Positions 12,665 to 24,100 of a stretch of DNA of 64,000 nt are shown in pieces. This DNA comes from Schistocephalus solidus (taxonomy: Eukaryota > Platyhelminthes > Cestoda > Diphyllobothriidea > Diphyllobothriidae): assembly GCA_017591395.1 (NCBI GenBank), contig WEDG01000437.1, forward strand, positions 310,001-374,000, given 5' to 3'. The position numbers and the translations under genes are program-made. Each line of letters starts with the position of its first letter. The stretch's first letter is position 1. Under the pieces are notes generated by a model. It was given only the letters and a program-made list of their open reading frames with translations. It did not search any database and was not told the origin of the DNA.

Positions 12665-13072
12665 GTGCTTATTGCTGGAGATTTCAATGCACCTATAGTA
12701 GACTGGGTAAATCTGACAGTTGATGGTGCACCAACTTTCTTCGGCCACAAGCTAATGGATCTAAATCTTGACCAACCTCTGGTAAAGAAGGTTAACATAC
12801 CAACGAGATTTCGAGAGAACCAGAGAGCAAATTGCCTGTACCTGGTATTTACGAAGGAATTCTCTAGCATTGATGAAGTGTATTCTATTGCACCCCTCGG
12901 TAAGAGTGACCAAAGTACGCTGATGTGGGATTACTCACTTTATTCTCAGCGCCAGAATGGAACGGAATGCAAGCGAAATATATGGAAGGCTGATTTTAAC
13001 GCGATTAGGAAAGAATTGATGTCTATGAGATGGGATTGCTTGCTTGAAGGGCATCCAGAGGATGACTGGTGA
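12665..13072 (+). pseudogene. Endonuclease C-terminal half, copy A
   Basis: The frame encodes the second half of an APE-type endonuclease. IAGDFNAP holds the metal and DNA-contacting Asp-Asn motif; a conserved segment FGHKLMDLNLDQPLV follows. The region ends with GKSDQSTL, where the expected catalytic Ser-Asp-His triad reads Ser-Asp-Gln, so the general base is lost. The N-terminal half (present in the minus-strand copy at 38.33-38.70 kb) is absent because a duplicated RT-linker piece has been joined in front. The frame stops at 13070-13072, before the reverse transcriptase linker. Confidence 0.8.
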
Positions 13073-13110
13073 TCCTTTAAGACAGTCTCACTCGATCTGA
13101 TTGAACGATT

Positions 13111-14505
13111 TTGTCCAGTGAAGGTGCAAAAAAGAATATTCGCCCCACCTGGTTAACAAGAGAACTTAACAGGCAGTTAAAGAAGAAGAATAAACAATGG
13201 AAGGTATTCAGGGAAACAGGGTCAGCAGAGCATCTCAAAGAATTTGGTCATGAAAGAAACGCTGTAAAAAGAATGATCCGTCAGGCAAGGAAGAACTTTG
13301 AATCAAGAATTATTCAACAAGCTGAATATAAACCAAAAATTTTATTCCAATATATCAATAGCCGACTAAAAAACAAGTACCCAGTAGCAGTACCCATGGA
13401 TGGGAATGGTTTTGAAGTCGTTGAAAATTGCGACAAAGCCGGGTACTTAGGTCGGTTTTTTGCTTCGGTTTTCACTAGAGAACCGGAACTTCAGCTTGAC
13501 CACGTCAACAATGCTGTTATAGACGCCGGTCCAGTGCTTGAACATATAATATTCCAGGAACCTCTCGTGGAACTAGAACTGCGAAATCTGAAAGGAGCGA
13601 AGTCATCTGGTCCGGACGATATACCGGCGTAGGTCTTGAAAGAACTGGCCAGCGAACTGTCCAAACCACTAGCGCATATATTTAATTCGTCATTTGAATC
13701 AGGTAAACTGCCATCCGAATGGAAGGCAGCAAATATATACCCCATATACAAGAGTGGTGCTCGATCTAATGTCAACAATTATCGGCCTGTCAGCCTAACC
13801 TCCATTTGCTGTAAAATAATCGAATCAATAATCAAGAAGGCAACCATGAAGTTCCTTGAGGAAAACCAATTACTCTCAGATCTCCAGCATGGCTTAAGAC
13901 AGAATCGCTCCTGTCTTTCTAGTTTATTACTCTCCACAGAGCAGTGGACTCGTGCACTGGACGAAAATGGTAGGGTTGACGTAATATACACTGATTTCAA
14001 GAAGGTGTTTGACAGTGTCCACCACAAACGTCTCATTTACAAATTATCTGAAATCGGCATAAGAGGAATGCTGCTAAAATGGATCACAGACTTTCTTACA
14101 GATAGATTACAAACTGTGTGCGTCGATACCTCGAAGTCAACACCTACTCCGGTTCTAAGTGGTGTCCCCCAAGGCTCGGTATTAGGGCCGTTACTCTTCT
14201 TAGTGTACACCAACGACTGTGTCGACGACCTGGATTGCAGCGCCATAATGTTTGCAGATGATGTTAAATTGTGGAGGGTCATCAGTTCTGATTTCGATAA
14301 GCACGCACTTCAAGAGGATCTCAACCGTCTTAGCAGCTGGTCTGCTCGTTGGCTCTTAAATTTTAACGTTGGGAAGTGTGTGGTCCTAAGACTGCGTACC
14401 AGAAGGACAAGTGAGGAGGATGATTCCTACCAATACATTCTCAATGGGCAGCCCCTTTCAATTGTTGAGGAACAGAAGGACCTCGGTGTTCTAATAACCT
14501 CCTAA
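13111..14505 (+). pseudogene. Reverse transcriptase domain, copy A (one internal stop)
   Basis: One reading frame covers the linker and the polymerase core, broken only by TAG at 13630. Motifs in order: a basic linker (ELNRQLKKKNKQWK), AKSSGPDDIPA before the stop, NNYRPVSLTSICCKI, HGLRQNRSC, motif A with catalytic Asp (YTDFKKVFDSVHHKRL), LSGVPQGSVLGPLLFL (motif B), catalytic FADD at 14251-14262, and GKC.VLRL with NGQPLS downstream. It would copy element RNA at a nicked chromosomal site. A second stop (TAA, 14503) follows DLGVLITS, after which the frame continues with LKPSPQCLKAAKRATQ. This is the best-preserved RT in the window. Confidence 0.88.
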
Positions 14506-14636
14506 CTTAAACCATCTCCACAGTGTTTAAAGGCAGCTAAACGCGCTACACAGGTCTTATTCGCGCTCAGACGTGGATTTGTGCAGATTGATAAGGGACT
14601 CTTCCGAAATCCTACGGGATATTTGTTCGATCTCAC

Positions 14637-15131
14637 TTGGAATATGCCATCCAGGCCTGGCGTCCGTGGTTTAAGAAGGATTATCTACAGCTGGAACGAG
14701 TGCGGGCGAGGGCTACGAAGATGGTAAAGAATCTAAGTCATCTGCCTTACGAAGCCAGACTGGTTGAACCTGATTTGTTTCCTCTAAATTACAGGCAACT
14801 ACGCGGTGACCTCATCCAAACCTACCGGATTGTCAGAGGCCGCAATTGTGCCCTAGAATTTGCTAAATTCTTCGAATTGGCTGGGACGGAACATCTGCGG
14901 GGTCATCCCTTTAAACTGCAAAGGAAGTTTGTCCACACGGAAGTCCGTCGGAACGCCTTTTCGCAGAGGGTCCTTGGAGCATGGAACGGACTCCCTGACG
15001 AGGTGCTCATTTCAGAAACTGTTGACACATTTAAATTCAAACTAGATACGCATTTTCTGAGAAACTATTGTCAATATAATGAAGATTGTGTAAAAAGTGG
15101 CAGGTTGCGCCTTGCCCACACATATCGATGA
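14637..15131 (+). pseudogene. C-terminal domain of CR1-like ORF2, copy A
   Basis: After a frameshift near 14605 the ORF2 C-terminus resumes: LEYAIQAWRPWFKKD, a basic ERVRARATKMVKNL helix, FPLNYRQLRGDLIQTYRI and FSQRVLGAWNGLPDEV. The same blocks occur in the minus-strand copy (35821-36261) and in the direct-repeat fragments near 33.8-34.3 kb. This domain follows the reverse transcriptase in CR1-like elements; its precise role is not known to me. It ends at a natural-looking stop, about 115 bp before the element's 3' end. Confidence 0.82.
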
Positions 15132-15246
15132 CCCTACATTTTATTTGTCAGATATAACACTGTAAACGTTTGTACTATTGACATTTTTGCATGTGAATAG
15201 GGAGCTCAAGGGCGAAAGCATACTACCCTCAATAAAGTGACTTAGA

Positions 15247-17090
15247 TTGCCTAACTCATGTAATATCGGCATCAGAACTTAAGATGGCACGTAGTTCCTG
15301 GTGCTATTTCGGTTCATTGGATTCAATAGACGCGCAAAAAGCTTTTCAATAATGAGTTCATTTCAGCTATGTTTCTTTAAGGAAAACTAGAACCAAAACG
15401 GGCCAAATATGACGTTTTTACTATCCAGGAATTTATCTGCGTTATTTAAAGCCCTGAACTAAAACGTTTGGTTTCCGTTAGTTTTACTATAAACGGAAAT
15501 TAATTTATGATTGAAAAGTTTTAATATGCCTTTTCAAAGAATGGAAAATTACGTTTTGCATTCAGGAAATTCAGGCAAATGCTAGTATGAAAAATTGCAT
15601 TTTTTCCAGGAAAACATGGATATATTCCGTGTAAAAAATTCAATTTTGAAAATTTGTGAAGTTTTGTATCATCAAATTAGTAATACACTTCTGTGACTGT
15701 ACTTGGTTTTAGCACACCGATAATGAGGAACTTTAATGTCTATATATTAACTAGAAGCCATGACATGCGGTCAATGTTCTCTTTCACTGTGTACTTGGAA
15801 GATGTCCAGACAATTTCTTTTTGCATTTGACTATGAGCGAATACAGAAACTTGAAATGGAAAAGACATAAGATTGACGTATCTTCGCAAACGTTTAGTAT
15901 ACATTCGGCAACTCGGTTGTGCATTCGTCATCTTAGAAGGGCTAAAAATAAGCAAATACAGCACAAACGCATCAGTAGAAAGAAATAAGCGGATTCTTTT
16001 ATTTTTAGCAGAGATTGTATCCCATATTTTCAGTGTAGTCGAAAAATCGGTCGAAGGTCCTCATTTATTCCTAGACTTGATCTTCGAAAACGGCTATCTA
16101 CGCAGACATTTGACAAGAAATAGCAAACTTTTGAGGTACCTTCTTATAAGAATTTTCTTAATTGACCTTAGGCATTTTTTGCCGAATTATGTTGTGAGCA
16201 TATCTTCTTCTTGGTAAAGTGATTTGATGTATGGTGGAGTCTACACATATGACCTAAATGAGAATCTGTAGTAGAAAGAATATCTCAGAATCACTATTTC
16301 GGTAAACAGCATGATTATATATCTTATTTTGAATGTTTTTATAAGCACATACAGCAAAATCTACATGCACGGGGAAAAACGCAGAAAACACAGAAAAATG
16401 TAAAATATTTACCACTATTTCAAGGACCATCTAAAACTCATCGTAATCCGTCAACCGAAATAGTTATGGGGAAAATTTAGCAAAAGTGTATTCGTCTTCA
16501 TATGCATAAAACGTTACGGTTCCGATATAACCTACCAATTTTGTTTTAATCTGTAAGTCACTGACCAACCTTTCAGCATATCAACCTATGAAATATGTTA
16601 TTCCTGTGATGACTTTACTGGCTCAACCAAGCAACATCTGTTTGCCATAAGAATAAGGTTGGTAATAAAATTTTAGTCAGTAGAAGAAACCACAGATTTT
16701 CGGAAAAACGTGTTTGAATATAAACGCGAAAGAAAGGCTGTTTGGTAACGTCCTACATTTCATTGCACACAATCTGGAAAACAAATTCCGCAGAATATAC
16801 AATAAATGGATATTTTTAAAATTCATTCTACTTTTGGTTTATTGATTGCTCGTATTTCACATGAACAAGCATTATTTCCAGTTGAAAACTCAGGTTAATT
16901 CACCAAGCCGACTTTTCAAGTTTTCAAACTCAGCCACTTTTCAAAAAAACTGATTTTTTAACAATGTTGTTTTAAATTTTAAATCACATTATGCGTTATT
17001 TTTAAGAACGGTCGCTTATTTACTCCTGTAAAACTTTCAATGACGAAGTACTGGCTGATTTTGCATAATGTTCCCTATCTCATTAAATCT
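15247..17090. other. AT-rich stretch, no recognised gene
   Basis: A 114-codon frame at 15873-16217 (plus) and shorter ones on both strands are open, but the predicted peptides have no recognisable domain and the composition does not differ from the surrounding AT-rich DNA. I see no repeat shared with other parts of the window. Confidence 0.45.
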
Positions 17091-17109
17091 TATATATATA
17101 TATATATAT
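17091..17109. repeat. Short (TA)n tract
   Basis: A 19 nt TA tract abutting the left end of the palindromic element that follows. Confidence 0.85.
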
Positions 17110-17120
17110 TTATTTATTTA

Positions 17121-17730
17121 TCGGGTTGATAATTTCTGAAATTATTAAGTGCAGGACATGGATTCAGGTGATTCGGACATGTCTTTTTAGAGCAGACCCG
17201 AAATTTCAATGAACATTTGGGTCAAAGACAATCAACCACTGTGGAATAACCACGTAATGCCCATTCTACAAACAATTAGAACTACAAGTAGTAAGAATCT
17301 TATATAGCAAAGACGTTATATCGTACCTCCGACATAGATACTACCTAAAAGCCCAGACACGTGTTTCGCCTTTGTTTCTGCTGCTGCGTGACTCACCAAC
17401 GAGAAACCGCATAAAGAACGCTGAGGGAAAAACTGCTTTGCCGAACCCTTGGTTGCTGTGAGACACAGCAGCAGAAACATCGGCGAACCACGTGTCTGGG
17501 TCTTTAGCTAGTATCTATGTCGGAAATACGATATAACATACTTTACCATACGAGAAGCTACTACTTGTAGTACTACTGTGTGTGTATTACGTGGTTATTC
17601 CATGATGTATTTGATGTCTACGACCAAAATGTTCATTGAAAATTTCGGTCTGCACCATAAAAGATCGTCCGAATCACCTCCATGTTCTACCTCTAATAAT
17701 TCCGGAAAGTATTTACCCGATTATTCTCTG
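17121..17730. repeat. Large palindromic (foldback-like) element
   Basis: The left half reads, in reverse complement, like the right half over nearly its whole length. Examples are TCAGGTGATTCGGACATG at 17164-17181 against the reverse of 17661-17684, GGAATAACCACGTAATG against the reverse of 17587-17603, and CCGACATAGATACTACC near 17330 against the reverse near 17510-17525. The arms run about 300 nt each around a short central loop near 17400-17460. No coding frame is inside. This is the shape of a foldback element or long-TIR MITE; I do not recognise the family. Confidence 0.75.
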
Positions 17731-17739
17731 AGAGTCCAT

Positions 17740-17890
17740 ATACCAGAAACCGCATAGAGAACGCTGGGGACCCGCACTGAGGAGCTGAACCCCCTCGTTT
17801 CTGTCACGTCGCAGCAGCAGAAAGCATCGGCGAAACACGTGTCAGGGCTTTTCGCTAGTACCTATGTCGGAAGTACGGTATAATATCTTT
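17740..17890 (+). repeat. Partial third copy of the palindrome arm
   Basis: The stretch repeats the central and right part of the neighbouring palindrome in direct orientation: AACCGCATAGAGAACGCTG matches 17405-17423, and CAGCAGCAGAAA followed by CATCGGCGAAACACGTGTC matches 17469-17495. CTATGTCGGAAGTACG matches 17515-17530. The identity suggests a solo arm or a second insertion of the same family next to the first. Confidence 0.7.
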
Positions 17891-17904
17891 GTTATATATG
17901 TATA

Positions 17905-18145
17905 AATATAGAGCCCTCGCAGGCGGTCGCATAGCAACGTATAGCATATGTTGATAAGGTGGAACCTACAAAGACAAGGGGAGACCAGAATGGCCATTTC
18001 TGGCTTATAAGCCCGTCATCAGCAGCAAATCCAATCCCAAGTGGTGGAACACTGGGATTCGAAACCCGCGACCTTTGGGTATTTTGAGTCGAACGCTTTT
18101 TACCATTGAGCCACTGCCTCGTTGTTTTTGTCGGTTGTGATCGGG
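17905..18145 (-). repeat. tRNA-derived SINE-like element
   Basis: Reading the minus strand from about 18137, there is a head with an A box (CAGTGGCTCAATGGT, 18115-18101) and a B box (GGTTTCGAATCCC, 18066-18054). A tail follows: ATAAGCCAGAAATGGCCATT, then CTCCCCTTGTCTTTGTAGG, and finally TATGCGACCGCCTGCGAGGG. A and B boxes about 35 nt apart are the internal RNA polymerase III promoter of a tRNA-derived SINE. Tail sequences recur at 11.29 kb, 53.74-53.79 kb and 54.02-54.07 kb, and the head recurs at 53.94-54.0 kb. It would depend on a partner LINE for mobility; which one is not visible. Confidence 0.75.
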
Positions 18146-21100
18146 AAATGATGTTCACGTTTTTTATTGTGTTGAATGAACGTGAAGTTAATCCGAATAT
18201 TACTTTCACGATAACCTTCTGCAAAGTATACAAGCCGTTTCCAAAAACGTTAATGATTATTTAGTTTTTCATTCTTCTTGTCATGAGTAGTGGATTAAGA
18301 TTGTTTTTTATGATGTAGAGCATTCATATTATTTACTTTCTAATTGTTATATTCTGCAAATTTGCCTTTATTCTTTGATCTTGCCAGACCGACAACCCTA
18401 CACTCACATAATGTCATAATGTCCAGTTACAAATATGGATTCATTTTTAAATCCATCGTTACAACCGTTTTTTTGAATATTTCACTCTACGAACATCTGT
18501 TATATACTAGTAAATGATTTTTAATTAGGGTCAACTGAATTGTCTTGAGATGACTTTCACGAGTGAATGTATATTGAGTGGTTGTTCTTATTGTTATTGT
18601 CGTCGTCAACAAGCCTTGATTGAAATTAAATTATTTTGCTTTATGCCCGCGATAAAGAGTTAATAGAAGAAGCTACCAACGACCTAAAATAAGCATATAC
18701 TTGACTTGTCATTCGTGCATCTTATCATCGCTATTGCAATTTTATTATATTTTAAACGCAGGTGTTTGGCCAGTAGGCTTATTTGCAAAGAGGGGCTTTA
18801 TCATGCTGTGGCATATTATTTTACGATATTAACTGATGTCTTATATCGGGGCTCATTTGTTCCCAAGTTGTCTTTCGGTTTCTCCTTACACAAATAATTT
18901 TTACGTACTTGACGAATGTCACTGAACATTAGAAACCAAGACTTCTCATTATCGTTACAATGTTTACTAGCAAATCTCGAGAAATATCATTGAATATTAT
19001 TTTTTTCCAAAGGAAAACATCACTCCTGTTGTTATACGGAATGAACAATAATTGCCGATGCTTTTGAGATTTGCGTTTCTATATTTTTCGACATTAACTT
19101 GCTATATCTGAGCTACCACTTATGTTTTTCGTACAATATGTCGCTCTTAAGGCCAATAGATGTATTTATATATAGCGTGAGCCATTAATATGCTCCTAAT
19201 ACATAGAAAGTACGTTTAGTAAGGACTGCACGTAAGTGAAAATTCGTCTCTTGTATCCTCAGTGTTTGATTTATGCATAATGGATAGTCGTAGAACAGAA
19301 AATAAAACAAAATGTCCATTGAATCCATCTAACGAAGAAAACTTACAATTATCAACGATACGGCTAATTCTTCATCTATTAGCATACGTACAATCGCGTT
19401 CACTATGTAAATAAATCTTAAAATTTCTTTTGTTTCTTAAGTAGCCTTTTAGTTTAACGGGTTCTTTTTCATTCAAAATATATTAATGTAATTGGCGAAC
19501 ACTAACTTCCCCAAGAAGATAAGTACTCTCTCATTTGTGACTTCATTTTATGAAGCTACTCAGGAAATTAATATTCTTTGAATGTAATTTTGCTCGTATG
19601 TTGTACTATATTTGCTGTTGTTAAACTGAATGAACAAAATATTTATTGCTTTCACGGTCCTTGTTTCTCCAGTTTCTGAAAAACCTTGTAAAAGCTGCGG
19701 CTGTTAATAGTACTCCTTGGACCAAACATCCCAAATAAATTCCGCAGGCTTATGTATGCAAAGTTTTTTCGATAAACCAAGTAGATACCGAATATGTTTT
19801 AATAGAACCAAACTGAAGTTAACATTATTTTGTAAATTCGGACACTTTTTCTACGCTTAAAGCGGATAGCTATATTGTCCCACTTGAAAATTATTTATTT
19901 ATGTGCGATTTGGTTAATTAACCATAGGTCTAGATTATTTCCTTGGTGTTTATCAAAACCTTTATAATAGGCTACTCCTTTAGAATTATTTACCGATATA
20001 GAGAGTTTCTGGATATTCTATCTAATTCAGATTGTCTTTTAGTATGCTTGCACAAACACGCAAGCTAACTTCAGAGCACAATGAACCCACAACACACGTT
20101 TGCCATCAATCTGATTAAGAACAAGTTATACACCTATTATAATAAGTGATCACTTAAAAAAGTTGTTCTCTCGGATATTGCGCTTATAAATTTCTTCGTC
20201 ATCCAACCTTTTCCTAAAGGTTAAATTCAAGGTTTAATTTTGGAAAGTTTGATCGTATTTTTGTTGTCCCTGGATATCAAAAGATTCATTTTCAACTGAA
20301 AATGACGACCTCTCTATATTTATATTAAGGCAGTTTTCAAAATAATCTTTTTTTCTTTCAGGCCCTGTTTTGAGCTTGTGAATGCTCAGCAGAGTGGGCA
20401 AATAGGATTTTGCGAAAAGTGCTTATCTTCTAGCCTTTGCGTTTCAAATTACCGCATTAGCAGAAACTATGATATACACAAGATATCTTACTACATCCTT
20501 CAACATTTACATACATTTTTGTGAGCGTCCATCTCCGCAGTAACATGTTTATATTTTTTTGCAGTCCCAATTTGTATTGGGGTAAAGAAAACGAAAATAA
20601 ATCATTTTTCACTGCATTTTGATGCTAAATGGTCATAAATTCACAAAAAACTTTTTCGTTGTTTATTGGTTCTTTGTTGCTGATAAACGATGTGCTTACT
20701 ATTAACTGCCCTGATATCAGTTTCTTTGATGTAGAGTCAGATTTTCGTTTTCAAGATGGGATTAATTTTAAATCTTACGGGCTTATGTCAATTGTCCTTT
20801 TCAGCACAACGCACAATATCAATAGATTTTGTTCTTTGATATTAAAAAGCATAAGAGTTTGCCAAAATTCTGTCCATTTTCTTTCGACATGCAAGACTGA
20901 AAATGCAGTGAACTTTAATTTAAAACTTTCTGAGCCAGACCAACAACAGCACAATATGACGTAGGTTATCAAACTGTGCCACGCAGAAGAAGCCTGAACA
21001 GTGGCAAATAATGCCACGTCACATGCAAATTGTTATTTGTGGCTAGCTTTCGCTGAAAAGCAAAGTATATACCATAGCCCACATGGTCCTGACGTGTACA

Positions 21101-24100
21101 GAGATGCAAATTTATGGGATTTGAGAAAACATTTTGCAAATTGTTTATGTGTTGAGGCGTGTTTTAATTATCTTATTTAAATGCAGTCAGTTTTACTACT
21201 TCTAGAAAATAGCGCAAATAATCTCCATTGGTGTGCTATAGTGAAAATGCAGTGAAGAAAAAATTTTCAAACTGACTATACTTTTGGGACAGAATGTTTC
21301 GTAAAAACGCATAACCATGAAAAGCAGGAAATGGGGCATTTCGGTAGTTTAGTGCAAGTTCGCTTGCAACTTCAGTTTGACGGTGGACGACGTTCGTTTC
21401 CCAGTTTTTTGTTGGGAGAAGGAGTAGGGAACATGAAAGCAGTGGAGTTTACATTGGCTTTTTGCAATCGCGAATCTTCATAAACGCATCATTTACATGC
21501 AGTTGGTGGGAAGAAATTGCATAGAACGTTCTTAAGCTTCATCGTTCACCTATAGTGTGTTATTAAAAGAACAGAAATTTACTGTTGTTTGCTCATACAA
21601 GAAAGCGTTACTCAGGCGCATTGTAATTCCTCTTCTGCTACTTCACAGAAATGAAGCATGTAGCCGATACCGATAAATTTACGACTTTTGTTCAAATTAA
21701 AATTTTTGTTGATCCTTTTGCTTCGAACCTCCCTAAAGAGCTCGGCAACTACTTAAATATGCAGACGGCTACCCAAAAAAAGGAGAATGAAATGTCCATT
21801 TGTGTCTTCTGAACCACCCCCGGCCAGCCATAAGGAACCCCGAGGATGGCAACCACTGAGCTTTGAACTGGAATTCTATTGGGTAGATGCCTAGTTACAT
21901 AACCATTAAAATAGAGGATCTTTCTTCTGTCAGTTTCCACCGATAACATTTATTTTTGGAACGTGTTCTTAGTTATCAATGTAGTGCTACTGTACATTCT
22001 AGCGAGTGCATCCGGAACAGTTTTGCCTGCGAACTCACCGCCTGGCCAATTGCCCGAACCAGGCAATGTCACGGCATCGAAAATAAAGAAGATCGTGATT
22101 TGAGAGCGTGGTCAGATTCCGTCAAATAACCTGTGAGTTAAGTGTTGACGCAGTACCCTTTCGCTACTGTTGTTAGATTTTCAGCACTCCACGTTCAATT
22201 TCTCTGACAAAATAGGTGGAATACATCTTGAAGGGTTAGACGAACTTCGAAAGTGTAAGCTTAGTTTGAGCAAATATATGCCCCTTGCATACATGGTACA
22301 CAAAAAACTGACTGCCTAAGCAATCGAATTTTTTTGGATGCTCGCATGAGTTCAAATATATTTGATAAGAGATAGGCACGAAAAACTTCACTTACAGGCA
22401 TTTTCCAGACAATTCGAACGTTTTGGAGGTATTTTCTCTAATAAGTGTAATTTTGTGCTTTTTACCCTTCACACCATAAGGTTAAAGATGATTGGGAGGT
22501 TTTCTGTCAAATAGCCTTTAATATATTCGTTTTATAATGCTCCTCATTAAAAGTGACAGTTAAACCGTCGAATTCGATTATGTTCACTTTGTGCTTCAGT
22601 AGGCTGTAAGCAAACATGGTGACTTGAGGAAGAGGAGGCTTAAAATGATACTAGACTTGCAATGCATCTACCGCACTCTTTTTTCCCTCAACCACCTGTA
22701 TCTAGTGTCATGACAGACTCAATAAGATTGGGGATAGGCGCTGGTACGAGCATGGTAAAGTCTGCACCACGCTTCACAGGGCTTTAACGACAGCTCAAGG
22801 ATGAAAGCAGCCTACTCATAAAGCCTGTGCCTCCGTGTCACACAACACATTATACTCCATCTGATCAAACGTATACACTTGACTGTGAATTATAACTCAT
22901 CGAGACGATTGGGTCGGTATTTCGTTTACCAACTCACGATACAACACGCTTCATCACCGTAGTAATATTTTATAAGATCTCTACTGACTAGCGTTTTGAA
23001 ATATATAATTTTCATTACAAGGAAATTGTGCAGCTTGCGCATCTGAAAAAATAAACGACAGTCCGGTAAACTTACATCAGGATTGGCAACGTTGACTGCA
23101 GGGTTATTTATTTAAATTGGTCAAAAGAGCAATGATGGTTTTGAGTTTGAAGGGCATAGAAAAGACCGGAACAAAGCTTCAGTTTTCATTGTTAAAAACT
23201 CCGATTATGGAAGGCTAACATCAGGATGTGTATTCAAAAGATCGCACAGGGATACGACTGCTATTTTGAGAAATGCTCCTGCAAACCAATCAGTTAGTAA
23301 TAATTTGTAGTCGAAATAAATTTTAGCATTTTGACTAACATTTTATGAGACACACCACCTACCGCCATTAGTTTTCCATAACAACACCTGATTCGCTTAT
23401 AGACTACAGATTTTTCTGCCGTTAAAGAAAAACGCTTGGTCTCTTTTCCTAATGGCTGACATTTTCCTCCGATTTGCTTGTGATCCCAATCTTTATACAT
23501 ACTGCAAACCTTGTGCATTCATTACGCTTATCTGAGGATGTCTGTGCATATACATTCAATTTTTATTAAGAAACGTCAGCCTTATGAAGTTATTGCTGCC
23601 TTTCGATTAAGGCATATGATGGTCGGAGGAAAAAGACTCCGTTTTCCGCTGGCACCTGCCTTGAACATAATGACGTCTATGGAAAAACTGTCAAAATGTA
23701 AATGTATAAGAATAAAAGCAAATTCTCTTGTTGAAGTCATTCAAAATGGCATACATACCAAAGAATGCTCAGGTGAGTATAACGAGATCCAACCTACAGC
23801 GAATGTTTGTCAAAAAGTTCCAAATCTTGAAAGGTTTGCTATTCAAAATTAAGGGCATGATTAGGGTTGTTGTCCTCAGCATATTTCACTTGAGTCTGAT
23901 GAGATATGCTTTCGATTATATAGATGCGTTTTGTTAGTTGATAGGTTTGGAAGACAAAAATCATCAAGGTTCCTACGAAGGAATTGAGTCAGCAGTCAAC
24001 AATGTTATTTTTCCTTTAAACACAGATGAACTTATTCTTACTATAGCTTAGACTAAATAAGTTGCAAGCAGACGCGCTATAACAAGGAAATGATATTTGA

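Larger units (their letters stand above)
12515..15246 (+). mobile_element. CR1/Jockey-like non-LTR retrotransposon, copy A
   Basis: A 5'-truncated copy of the family also present at 35.65-39.6 kb on the other strand. Order along the plus strand: a short N-terminal RT-linker piece (12515-12652), the C-terminal half of the endonuclease (12655-13075), the linker and reverse transcriptase (13095-14505) and a C-terminal domain (14637-15131). A 3' untranslated region ends near AATAAAGTGACTTAG at 15231-15245, matching the other copy. The linker piece at the front duplicates 13095-13240, so the unit is rearranged. Stops at 13630 and 14503 and a frameshift near 14605 make it non-functional. The name is based on domain order; CR1 and Jockey clades cannot be separated by eye. 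Confidence 0.85.

Noticed and set aside
20629..20964. 111-codon frame with a hydrophobic start, considered as a small secreted protein
   Set aside because: The composition is that of the surrounding AT-rich DNA, no splice partner or homology is evident, and similar frames occur by chance.
21810..21910. tRNA-derived repeat on the minus strand
   Set aside because: Box motifs are poor matches and no second copy was found.
23511..23852. 113-codon frame
   Set aside because: No recognisable domain, no coding-like composition and no exon context.
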